Shown piece after piece: positions 23,571 through 33,899 of a stretch of 64,000 nt of DNA. The notes beneath the pieces were generated by a model. It was not told the origin of the DNA and made no database searches. It was given only the letters and a program-made list of their open reading frames with translations. Location: contig CM043955.1 of assembly GCA_014529385.2 (NCBI GenBank), positions 150,675,640 through 150,739,639 of the forward strand, read 5' to 3'. This DNA is from Adiantum capillus-veneris (Eukaryota; Streptophyta; Polypodiopsida; Polypodiales; Pteridaceae). Numbering within the stretch: position 1 is the first letter of the stretch; every line of letters begins with the position of its first letter. The position numbers and the translations under genes are program-made.

Positions 23571-24144
23571 CATGACAATGTAGCAGTTGAATCCTAAATG
23601 AATGCTTCTACTTTGTTCTTGCCATCCAATGTCACTGTGTAATAGATTCTAATGTCCTAGATTGGAACAAGATGGAAGTATGACATTGGTTTTCACAATG
23701 AGAAAAGAACATAGTTGGGCATCGGAGTCCATTGACATACCGTCAGACGATGCCTGGTTTGATTTGTTGGAGAAGGATGATTGGAAGAGAGATGAGGTGG
23801 TACACCTATGCGAGGTACAATTCGATGCCCACTATAAGTAGACTTTTTTTGCATCCTTTGACATTTGTGGTTTGTTGGCAATTGCTTGCGTAGTACAAAA
23901 ATGAGAACGACTTTGTCATTTAGTACGGAGGTGATTGTGGAGTCTTGGCTTTGTTGGGGAGTCAAATGGGCTGTATGATGACAATATTTGAGAGCAATGA
24001 GGATTTGTCCACCAAACTACGCACTATTTTGGAAATGCAAGACGGTCAACTAAGAGAGATACAGGAGCGACTCAAGAGACATGCAGAGGAGGTGGAGACA
24101 TTGCCCCTGATAGAGGCAAACCACACTCCATGTACTTGTTAACA

Positions 24145-24330
24145 CATTTTGTTCAATAAGGCTTCAATTGCCCTATTCCAATCGTCAGAGTTCTTCCTTT
24201 TACCGATGGCAACAATCCCCTTCCCTGCTTTCTTGTAAAACCTCTATGAAGCTAGCTGTTGGGATGACACTTTCAAATACCCAACAATTTCTGGCCTTCC
24301 AAACTTGCTTAAAGTAACTAGAGTAGGATT
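24145..24330 (-). mobile_element. 3'-terminal LINE scrap
   Basis: The minus strand reads as the last part of a LINE ORF2 (QVWKARNCWVFES then ASFIEVLQESREG). The same order of residues occurs at the end of the larger LINE relic at 33900-34460 (IWKARNYRVFKN, then ASFTEIVQESKES). The two are diverged copies of one LINE family, different from the LINE at 18.2 kb. Broken and truncated. Confidence 0.6.
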
Positions 24331-24404
24331 CAAGGCCTTGCATTTGTTGAGTGCAGAAAGTTACTTTGCCCACCTTTCTACACTCAACAAATGCAAGGAC
24401 TTGA
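24330..24404. repeat. 31-bp-arm hairpin
   Basis: Arms 24330-24360 and 24374-24404 are inverted copies with only two mismatches and a 13-nt loop (24361-24373). The hairpin abuts the LINE scrap. It could be a foldback or MITE-like remnant, or the arm pair of a small-RNA precursor. No open frame crosses it. Confidence 0.85.
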
Positions 24405-25111
24405 GCCCCACTCAGTAAAGGTTTTCACAGGGAAGTGAGAGCTTCTCTCAACCTTGAGACAAAGGGCCTTTTTTAACGAGCAAGGCAGCATCAAGTTGTT
24501 TTGTTTCAGCTCCCCCATCCTTCAAGCACAAGATCCCTTTTCCGTGAGGGGGGTGTATCTTCTTCATCAATGCAATGCGGAGGGTCTCTCATTCACCTTA
24601 TTGGGCGGACATGTGTTGTTGATCTATGGGTAGACCTGATAGATCAGCCCCAAGCACAACGTCGAGAGCTCAAGGATGAGAATACGAATCTCAAGGCAGG
24701 TTTTGCCACCTTGGAAACACATCTCTCTTTACATTGATGAGCATCTTGGGAGTTTTTGGTCAATTATGAGGGGCATTTTGGGAATTCCCACAAATTATCA
24801 CAGTATTTTGGTGATTTTCCCTTTCTAATATCATGGAGTTGTAATTTTCAAGGTAAAGAATCAATTTTTTGGTTTTTGATCCCAATAAATGCCTTAAATT
24901 TTGGTATAAGTGTCGATTGCTTCATTATTTGACCTTAAATCAAAGCTTTTTTTTTTTCTCTCAAGTAGCTCATAACTACTCTACAAGATAGTTTGACAGA
25001 AAAATACCAATATAAGAGGAGGGTGAGCTTTAGTTTATTGATTTCACATATGGAGTTTGGACAGACATTAATGAACAAGTTTTGCACATATAGAATCATA
25101 GTGAAAACTCT

Positions 25112-25126
25112 CTCTCTCTCTCCCTC

Positions 25127-25200
<74 letters not shown>

Positions 25201-25383
25201 GTGCATTTAGATAACTTGTTTGTGAATTGTTTTGGTGGACATATTGGTCGCTATAGCAACACTAAATATTTATCATATTCATGCTTATTATATGGGATAA
25301 AATTCTAATATCTAATTCTTCCCCCCTCTCTTGCTCCCAGTCCCACTAATATGACAATGTAGCAAGAAAGGAAATGTTATGGT

Positions 25384-25446
<63 letters not shown>

Positions 25447-25610
25447 GTGCATTCAGATAACAAGTTTGTAAAAAGGTTTGGTGGACATATTGGTCACTAT
25501 AGCAACACTATATATTTACCATATTCTTGCTTAATATATGGGATAAAATTCTAATATGCACCCAATCCCACACATCATGACAATGTAGCAAGAAAAGAGA
25601 TGTTATGGTG

Positions 25611-25690
<80 letters not shown>
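25112..25690. repeat. Tandem ~226-246-bp units, each carrying a (CT)n tract
   Basis: CT tracts at about 25112-25195, 25388-25441 and 25614-25670 (the last followed by CA to 25690) are each preceded by gacaatgtagcaagaaa (25353, 25579) or followed by gtgcatt..gataac (25201, 25447). The shared flanks show that the unit, not just the microsatellite, was duplicated. Confidence 0.85.
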
Positions 25691-25874
25691 AAATCAATTT
25701 CAGATGCTTTGTTGTGGTTGAGGTCAGGCTTGATTTTCAACAGGCAGACTTTTTTTGTTGCATTTGAGTGTATTTTTTTAACAATAGCTCACATCTTCAA
25801 CTGGCTTACAACGACAAAATACCCCAAAATGGCTAAAACACCCTTCCAAAAGTAACCCCCATCGAGGTCATCAT

Positions 25875-25905
<31 letters not shown>

Positions 25906-26690
25906 GTGTATGTGCACGCGTGCATGCATGTGTGCATATGTGTTCATAGCCTATAGCCAGGGCACTTGGTACCAAGTCAATAATACAACAAAAACTCAAT
26001 AATGAAGCAAGTCAATAATACAACAAAAACTCGTTTGTATTCATTTTTGGCATATAAACATGGTGAAATTGGGGACTCAATCATTGTCTTAGGTTTCTAA
26101 CAGCTTGCTTGAGAGGCAATGAGCACATGTGCTCCAGAGGAGAACTTTTATCCATCTTTCATAATAATTTTTAAAGATATAAGAATGCAGTGTAGCATAG
26201 TGACTCCCATGAGTAGAACCCTTTCTTATTCTTTCGTCAAGAAGATGAAAAGAAAAGAGTGTAAGATTTATACAATCATTGGTGGGAGAGTTGTGTCACT
26301 ATGTGCACTTTTAAAAAGAGAAGTAAAATCTAATTTCTAGATTGAAAGGCCCTTTTAATCTACAAATAAAACTTATTAAGTTTTTGGTAGTATCGCTCGG
26401 GTTGTGAGCAGGGCTTGCTTTGTAATTTTTTGATATCTTTAATATGACAATCACTCACTTTTGTGAGTTTTGCAAAAAAAAAAAAAAAAGCTTTTGGTAA
26501 TATCATTGGGTATTTAATACAATAACTTTTCGTAAATTTTGACATTCCAAGTTGCTCTAACTTTGCATGTGGACCAGTATGATTGCAAAGGAGAAATGAA
26601 AATTCTCACTTACAATTTCCTAACCTTAAAGTTAAACCAAAGGTTGGAGAAAAGCTTTGTTATTTGGGTAGTGCTCTCTTGCGAGGGCCT
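25691..26690. other. No recognisable gene; (GTT)n tract
   Basis: A (GTT)n tract lies at about 25874-25904, followed by alternating purine-pyrimidine sequence. An A-run lies at about 26474-26489 beside a palindrome (26453-26468). The short open frames have no recognisable domain. Confidence 0.6.
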
Positions 26691-26697
26691 TGCAAAA

Positions 26698-26990
26698 GTA
26701 ACTAGTGCTCATAAGCTAGCTAGCAATAAAAAGTTGATTGCATGGATTAATAATAAGTCCGCTTCATCATGACATGATGATTAACAACCTCGTTTCATTT
26801 GATGGCAACTATGAATCACACGAATAGGCCATTGGCTTGCTAAAATAGTAACTAGTGCTCATAAGCTAGCTAGTAATAAAAAGTTAATTGCATGGATTAA
26901 TAAGAAGTCATCTTCATCATGATCAGTAACTTTGTTTTGTTTTATGGCAATTATGAACCACATGAGCAGGCAGGCCATTGGACTATATGC
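26698..26990. repeat. Tandem duplication, 150-bp period
   Basis: The block beginning actagtgctcataagctagc occurs at 26701 and 26851, and similarity continues through the matching ggccattgg at the end of each unit. The copies differ by scattered substitutions and small gaps, so the event is not recent. Confidence 0.85.
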
Positions 26991-27290
26991 CGCTTTCTAC
27001 TCGATGCAATTGTCACTTTGTTGAATGTAAGGGGGACCCCCCCACTGAGGAGGGGGTAACTATTTCTAGTTACCCCCTCTCCCCTCCTCTAACTATACTT
27101 CAAAGAGATACACTTGGATATACAAAAGTTACTCTCCACCTCTCTTGCATATGTATGTGTGAGCACTAGTCACATCAATCAAATCATGCAAAATCCCCCT
27201 CCCAAAAAAAAAAACAAGTGAAAGGGTCACGGTTGCTTTCTAAAACAATAAGAAATTGATAAAATTATTAGGTTGAGTTTCACTGGAATT

Positions 27291-27670
27291 AGTGTTCGAG
27301 AAAGGATTTCCTCAGCTTAGCCTTGAGCCAATTGAAAATCGAGACTAGTCGATTGCAAACCATGGTAAAGGGAAGAAAAATCGATGAAATATGTGAGAAA
27401 ATAGTTCAAAAATCTTGCAAATTTTAGATTTTTTGTTAGTATTTTCGGTTTGCTTCTTGCGAGGAGGAAACTCAGCCGCTAGTGTTTGGGAAAGGTGTGC
27501 CTCAACTTAGCCTTGAGCCGGTTGAAAATTGAGATTAGCCGCTTACAAGCAATGGTAAAGAGAAAACAACAATAAATTATACAAGAAAGCAGTCCAAAAT
27601 CGTGAAATTTGAAATTTTCTACTATTCGGTTTGCATCTTTACATGCAAGAGACTTAGCCGCTTAGGAAAA
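27291..27670. repeat. Tandem duplication, ~191-bp period
   Basis: Two copies start at about 27291 and 27482. Both contain cttagccttgagcc followed by ttgaaaat and atggtaaag at matching positions, and both end with a version of ttagccgct. Confidence 0.8.
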
Positions 27671-27699
27671 ATTACTTTTTCAAACACTAACTGGAATTA

Positions 27700-27960
27700 A
27701 GCTATAGAATGCAAGAAAAGTCAAGCCATGTGAGAGCGTGAAATGAAAGGTGAAATAAAAAGAACTCATTGATTTACATATGTGTTTATAAATATAAAAT
27801 CAATATATATATATATATATGTGTATGTATAGAATTTATTAGAATTATGCAAGACGAAGCTTCACTTTAGCTTTCTAAAACAATAGAATGCAAGAAAAAT
27901 CAAGACATGTCACCATGTGAAATTATAGGTGAAATAATAAGATCCATTTATTATTTTAAA
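27700..27960. repeat. Tandem duplication, ~180-bp period, with (AT)n inside
   Basis: Blocks starting tagaatgcaagaaaa at about 27704 and 27884 share sequence through aggtgaaataa. An AT tract (27800-27821) lies between. It is the third tandem duplication of comparable unit size within 1.3 kb. Confidence 0.75.
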
Positions 27961-28605
27961 ATTAGAGTAACATTTATGGTAAGTCTCAATCATCACTAAA
28001 AACATTGAAAGTATGTCTAACTCAACTCTCCTCGAAGGCTTCTTATAGAAAGCCAAAAAATACAAGGTGAGAAGGCACGAAGGCATGCTAAGTTAAGGGG
28101 AGATGAGGAATGTGTAAGTTTAGATACACATCTACAATCACATGGAAATTTTATTGTGTTTTAATATAAAATTATATTATCTATTATACATATATAATCG
28201 AAAATGGCTTGTATGTTATAAAGAGCCCCACTTAAATAATGTGAAAAGTACACATTGCACATCTACATTTTGAAGCAAAATAAAATGAGAAGAAAATAAA
28301 AATAAAAATTAAAACAAAAAATTATTTCAATTCTTTTTTATAAGAAAAGATAAATTCGATAAATATAGAAAATAATAAAACAAATTAGTGAAGTAAATCT
28401 TTATAAAGTCCTTAAATCAAAGGACCCTTTGTCAATACTTTACATCATGGGATCAAATTCTTATGAATACACTTTCTAATCCAAAAGGATGAATGCAACT
28501 TTAAACAAGGTGGTCTCTACATGGGCCTTCAAAAGGCAAAAAAGTAACTACTAGGGGTCATGAGAGTTAAAGATCTATTTTAAAAAGGTCAAAGCTCATA
28601 ATAAA

Positions 28606-28644
<39 letters not shown>

Positions 28645-28646
28645 CG

Positions 28647-28692
<46 letters not shown>

Positions 28693-29520
28693 GTGATTAC
28701 AAGAAACGTTTTACTTAGCCCTTAATGTAAATGGTAGATTTACAAAATTTCAGCTATAACAATTAAGGTATAAAAAATCAAAATGGATAATTATCATTTT
28801 TAATTGAAAAGTCACTTACACAATTTAGAAATACATATTTTAAAAGACTTTGAGCTATTTTTAATGTTTGCCTATGCATTCTTAGAGAACCTCACTAGAA
28901 GGAATCTAAAAGCATTCCTCCATTACAATACAACTTGCTCTAACTCATATGCCATGGAGGGAGATTGGAGCCTTAAAGAATCGTGCATGTCACTATATAA
29001 AAGTACTCTTTTACTAAAAATCATCCAAACATATCAAAGATATTTTTTTTGTAACTAGTTAATGTATTTGATGAGATGAATTTATATACATAAATACATA
29101 TATATATGTATGTGGGGAAGAGAGAGAGATTTAAAAAACTACTTTAAAAAGATGTTTGGTTTAACATTTACAATATGAGACTACCAATATCCCAACGTTT
29201 GAATTAACTGACAAATCATATACTCACAATTGTGAGTTTGGAAAAAAAAAGACCATTTACAATATGAGATGAAAATTTTGCATTAACTCATTTCTAGCAT
29301 GTAGAAGGGGCAGTGCCTTAACTTGCCTCAATCTTTTTTCCTTGACTAAAATAAACTTTTTTTTTTTTTTAGTGGATACAATTAAAAACCAAAACCCTTC
29401 ACCAAATGTCTTAATTCCAAAGTGAGTAAGTTTGCTCAATTTTGAACCCATTTGTTTGGATAGAAATCTACAAAGATGCCTTGAGGGCTTTGAGGAGAAA
29501 ATGGGAGGAAATGGAATGTA
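27961..29520. other. AT-rich, no recognisable gene; compound TG/CG/GA microsatellite
   Basis: A compound tract (TG, then CG, then GA) lies at about 28609-28688. A 16-bp perfect palindrome (actcacaattgtgagt) lies at 29222-29237. Poly-T and AT-rich DNA otherwise. No coding signal was recognised. Confidence 0.55.
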
Positions 29521-29525
29521 CGCGC

Positions 29526-29526
<1 letters not shown>

Positions 29527-29571
<45 letters not shown>
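29527..29571. repeat. (GA)n microsatellite
   Basis: A GA tract of about 45 bp directly after a cgcgcg stretch, the same CG-then-GA order as at 28637-28688. Confidence 0.95.
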
Positions 29572-29573
<2 letters not shown>

Positions 29574-30129
29574 GTGTATCAGAGCCAAGGCGAGTAGAGG
29601 CAAAGAAACTTTTTTGCTATCGCAGTCATCTAAATGCAGGGGATCCTTGGCAATGGTGCTTCATCAACAATTTTTAGTGGCTTTGTAAGGATACGATGCT
29701 AGGCATCCTGATTAGGAATAAACTATGATTTGTGGTGGAAGATATATAGAGTTGAGGGCATGGTTGGGAGCCATGGCCTAGTCTAAGGATACATTTAGAG
29801 AGATAGTTGATATGTACGAGCATGATGATGAAAACACAGAGAGAGAAACCATCTGTGTGAAGGTGATGGCGGAGACAAAGAGGTCGCGAATCTCTGTGTG
29901 GACTAGACAAGGGGAGGTTTCTTTTCCTTTAGGATTCAGAGATCCGGTCCGAATCTAAGAAATGAATGGGTTTTTGGGGTTTCAAACCGAGTAGATAGAA
30001 AAAGTATAGATTTGTAGTTTTCTAAAGTGAGTATGGGGTACCCAGCTGTAAAAAAATGATAAAATATCCCCAGAAGATGGAATCTTTTATTTTGACGTTG
30101 TGTTTGAAGGGTAGGGAGAGATTAGACGT

Positions 30130-30720
30130 GTGGCGGCTGCCAGTAGCATGTTGTGTTCGTGGCGATATCGTATGGGTAGTTGCGTGGTCGTGGCAGTACC
30201 GTATGGCCAGTTGTGTGGTTTATTTGGTGATAGCGCGCCACTGCGAGGCAACTGCCATCGCACCTACAGCGAGTATGGGGTAGTAGGGGACGGCACAGCA
30301 GCCTGTCCTAAGCCATTTGCAGAGAGTAGAGGATGGCCCAACAGCCTGTCCTGAGACGTGAATTTTGTTTGCATTCGCCATCGCAACTTTCAGCGAGCGA
30401 GCAGAGGGCGGGGCAGCAGCCTGTCCTAAGGCGTGACCTTTTCGGTTGCACCCTCCATCCCAACTGCAGCGAGCAGAGGACGGGGCAACAGCCTGTGGTG
30501 GGTGGTGAGCCGTCACCTTTTCGGTTGTACCCGACATCCCAACTGCAAGGAGCAGACAACGACAGCAACCTATGGTGAGCTGTGACGTTTTTCGCTGCAG
30601 CCGTGGACGACGACAGGAGCAAATTCCGGTCTGCTGCAGTGTTTGAGGACAGCAGTAGATATCCATCGACGACGACAGCATGCTACTGAATGTGGATTGC
30701 TGCGGTGCTTGAGGACGACA
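30130..30720. repeat. GC-rich tandem repeats upstream of the HUH-like element
   Basis: A ~31-bp unit with cgtatgg and gttg.gtgg is doubled at about 30158-30220. From 30262 to 30640, diverged units of about 60-75 bp repeat the phrase gcgagcagaggacgg..aacagcctgt with tgacctttcggttg between. The tract is much richer in GC than its surroundings and ends about 180 bp before the start codon at 30897. It may be the promoter end of the element or a terminal repeat array. Confidence 0.75.
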
Positions 30721-30896
30721 GAAACCTGTTTGCTGCAACATTGCACCACGACACCTAGGTATGTACATAGTGTATAGTGTTGTATGTCTATTGTAATGGT
30801 AAATAGAAGTGGTCTTTTTTTGCTTTCGTTGTCGCCGTGTGTATGTACGTTTACATGTCGTAGTTTAGTGGGTTGTATTTTTAGGATTGTTGTGAA

Positions 30897-31771
30897 ATGG
30901 CAAGGATGAAGCATCTTGCGAGGTTAGGAGACGCACCCTCTAGTTCAAAGAGACCTCGAGGGAGGCCTAGGCTCTCGGAAGAAGAGAGAATGGCGTGTAC
31001 CGAAGGTAGCAAACCCAAAAAGATGCTCGAGCTAAGCATAACGGTGTCTACGGGCGGTAGTGATGTGGATGTTTCTCTTTTTCCAAGGTTGAAAGCCTTT
31101 GTGGAGGAGGAGGTGGTCGCCGGCATGTGCTCGATCAAGCATGGTGGCACCGTCTTCCACCTCTACTTTCAGATGGTTGTTCAGATCATGGCGACTTCGA
31201 TTATTGCAGTGAGCAAGAAAATAAAGCAGTACCTAGGATGGGATATTCATAGTCCCGTCAGAGCGAATATTCTCTGTCGTGCCCTCAAGCAAAAGAACAT
31301 GCACACCTTTCATGGTATGCTGGGGTATTGTATGAAAGACATGGATCAACCACATTAAGAGAACTTCTCGCATAATGTAACAGTTGATGACATCAACAAG
31401 GGAATTGAACTATACACACAGTATGGGGCAGATGAGCTAAAAAATAGAGTTTGTCTGATGCATGCGAATATTTTTGATCGTGCACTTATGTATTGGAAAT
31501 TCCACTTGAAACACCTAATTGCTAACAACTTTTTATCAACATTGCACCACTAAAGTCTGGCAAGTACTATCCATCTTCCTCGTGGATAACACCTTTTCAG
31601 GGCCGTGGAATGCCGTTGAAAAAGATCAAAGCATTATGGCAAACCATGACTTTCCCTTCTTCTACAACATATCAAGATGTGATTGATATTTTTGTTCTTA
31701 ACGAGGCTTACACGAAAGCGCAGCCTCGCATCGACTGGTTTATAAGAAGGTGGCAAGAAACCCATAGGTAG
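30897..31771 (+). mobile_element. Replitron-like HUH (Rep) endonuclease coding region, broken
   Basis: The region starts at ATG 30897 with an AT-hook-like RPRGRPRLSEEE (about residues 21-32). A beta strand (LELSITVST), a helix and a second strand follow, then an HUH-type metal-site motif (HLYFQMVV, about residue 88), a long helix and GMLGYCMKD near residue 140. This YCxKD segment matches the catalytic-tyrosine motif of Rep-type HUH nucleases. Downstream stretches (IELYTQYGADELKNR, IFDRALMYWKF, SWITPFQGRGMPLKKI) resemble the C-terminal part of the eukaryotic Replitron proteins I recall. About two interruptions make it a fossil. A relic of a CRESS-like virus Rep is the main alternative. The identification rests on motif order, not a database search. 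Confidence 0.6.
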
Positions 31772-31806
31772 ATTGATTTCTTCTCGTTAACATTAGTTGT
31801 GTTGTA

Positions 31807-32145
31807 ATGGTAAATGTCACTGCTAACATTGTTAATGTTTTGCAACCTATTGTCAACGATGAAGGGAAAACTGCAGTTGCCTATCCGACAGATGGTCATG
31901 AAGGACTAGTCGGCAATCCTTCAACTTTTGAAGGGAAAGAGAAAGTTTTTGTGCTGGACAGTGAGGAGGAAGAGGATGCATCTCTTCGTGCAGATGCTTG
32001 CGAGGGATTCATCGGCAACTCTTCAACTGTAAAAGGCAAAGAAAAAATTGTTGTGCTAGACAGTGAGGATGAAGAAGATGCACCTCTCGACGCAGACTTC
32101 ATCCCACTCCTCACTAGACGAGGAGTCACTACTATTGCTAGTTAA
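31807..32145 (+). CDS. Small acidic ORF with two SUMO-interacting-like motifs
   Basis: A 112-aa frame lies 36 bp after the end of the HUH-like region, on the same strand. It contains an internal duplication: GKEKVFVLDSEEEED at about residues 43-57 and GKEKIVVLDSEDEED at about 77-91, each preceded by a similar GxxGNPST or GNSST segment. A short hydrophobic run, then D-S and an acidic cluster, is the classical layout of a phospho-regulated SUMO-interacting motif. Function is unknown. It could be a companion protein of the element, or a 3' exon of the same gene. Its reading frame is intact. Confidence 0.5.
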   Translation: MVNVTANIVNVLQPIVNDEGKTAVAYPTDGHEGLVGNPSTFEGKEKVFVLDSEEEEDASLRADACEGFIGNSSTVKGKEKIVVLDSEDEEDAPLDADFIPLLTRRGVTTIAS

Positions 32146-32228
32146 AATGATGTATATAATATCACTTCCCCAACGGCTAGTGTTGTTGTGTTTCTCTCTA
32201 AAAGATTTCTTGATGTTTTGCTGGGTCG

Positions 32229-32585
32229 ATGGAGCAATCTAGCCCTCGGGATAGTGCAGACACACAGCCACCGGAACCGCCAGCATTGGACGATGATGCA
32301 ACGCTCGACAAACTCCATGACGTGCTCCTACAAATGTGGCGCCATCTGCGTGGAGACACTCCTGAAGACCTGACTATTCTCTGCACTTTCATTCATAATT
32401 CTGTAGATAACTTTAAAAATATGATTAGCGAGTACGAAGTGAATGTAACAGACATGCAAATCTCCCAACTGCAAGAGCAAATACAATGCTTGCGCACCGA
32501 GGTCACATCATTGAAGGTGCAGCTTAACAGACTTAATGCAATTGTAACCAGATTAAATAATATTACCAATAAATTTTACCGATGA
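32229..32585 (+). CDS. Small coiled-coil ORF
   Basis: A 118-aa frame on the same strand, 83 bp after the acidic ORF. It has an acidic Pro-rich N-terminus (about 1-28), a helical middle (30-75) and a clear coiled coil at about 80-118 (ISQLQEQIQCLRTEV and SLKVQLNRLNAIV spacing). No known domain was recognised. Position and strand suggest it belongs with the HUH-like element, perhaps as a dimerising accessory protein or a separate exon. Weak alternative: an unrelated chance frame. Confidence 0.4.
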   Translation: MEQSSPRDSADTQPPEPPALDDDATLDKLHDVLLQMWRHLRGDTPEDLTILCTFIHNSVDNFKNMISEYEVNVTDMQISQLQEQIQCLRTEVTSLKVQLNRLNAIVTRLNNITNKFYR

Positions 32586-32589
32586 TACT

Positions 32590-33840
32590 CTTTCTAACTC
32601 TGTTTCTCACAACTTGTACTCTCCTCTTGTTTCGTTAAGCATTCTGTATGTGTTTTCGATCTCTTCCGCAGATGTTCTATGGCATGGGTTATTTTTTACC
32701 AATAAATTAATGGATATGTTTTTCATTCTGAATCTCTTTTTCTGCTTGTGCAATTTCCTTGTGGGTGTCCGATACGCATGGAACCCGCCCCTTATTTCGC
32801 CTTTACCCTCAAATACGTTTCACCTTATGTAGATGCCAAAGAATCTTGGATGTAATGAATTTATTTTCTACTCTCCTAGAAGGAGTAGAAGTAGTTGTAT
32901 ACTTCACAATTTAGAAAAAATAAAAACTCCAACTAAAATGAAAAAGTGAAGGGTGTAGAAAATGAAAAGCTTCTTGCATTTGGAAAATCAAAAAGCTTTT
33001 ATTCTATATAAAGGATGGCCTTACCTATATGCAATGTGCCATGCTTTTATGGAATTTAGTCAATTTTAAAATGATTAATGGTACATACAAAATAATCAAA
33101 AGTTTTTAAAAATTGTTATACTTAAACTTCAAATCATTTGTTTCATCCCCTCCATAAAAAATAAAAAATTAAATGCAACTTTTGGGGAAGATTATTTGAA
33201 TGGATATGGTTTTGGAAAAGATCATTTGAAAGGACATGGTTTCTTTCTTTTTCATTCTCTTCAAAATATTTAAAGGCTTTTTTGAAGGACACAAAGGCCA
33301 AAAACAACATTTAAAAGACCATGATTTCTTTTCATACATAAACTTTTAAGCCTCCTTGAAGACACTTGTCAGGCAAGAAAAATAGAACGGCCTTTGTATG
33401 TCATGGCAAGCCGAAGGTCAGAAATTGCAATGTGCCTTTGCACTTTCTAGGAAAGAAAAACTTCGATGATTGCTCATCCTTGACAGAAGCTTCTTATGCA
33501 ATGGATAGATGGTTTTGAAAATAAGTAAATGCAAACTTTAAAAGCAAAACACTAAAGAGAGATAGAAAGCTAAAGAATAAGATGAACAAAAGACAAGCAA
33601 AATGCATGCACACAAGCCATCTCTTTACACACCAATTTCAATTTCAAGAGGCCTTTCATTTCCTACACTCTTACCTCTCACTTTTACATTTTAAACACTT
33701 TAAAAATAATTATTACATTTTTAAAATTGTGGAGACTTATCAGCCTTTCAAAATACAATATTAAACTTTAGCTACCCTTTTTAAGGTTGAGATTCAATGA
33801 CCAGCAAAAATATTTAGCAAAAATGTTTTTTTCCTTACAA
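32590..33840. other. AT-rich, no recognisable gene
   Basis: Only short AT-rich frames. The 3' end of the HUH-like element must fall somewhere in this stretch or before it, but I see no repeat that marks it. Confidence 0.45.
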
Positions 33841-33899
33841 AACTCACAATTTGTGAGTGTAATGTATAAAAACCAAGAAATAGAAGATACATCTCAAGC

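Noticed and set aside
22813-23597. Long Ser/Leu/Tyr-rich open frames of up to 256 codons
   Set aside because: They exist in all three frames only because CT/ATCT repeats lack stop codons. No domain or start context supports a gene.
26345-26545. Possible SINE (A-run with nearby structured sequence)
   Set aside because: No convincing box A and box B pair for RNA polymerase III was found, and no target duplication.
28804-29058. 84-codon plus-strand frame with Leu/Phe-rich sequence
   Set aside because: No recognisable domain, AT-rich composition and no supporting context.
29222-29237. Palindrome resembling a bacterial operator half-site pair
   Set aside because: The context is eukaryotic repeat DNA. 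The likeness to lac- or CRP-type sites is coincidental.
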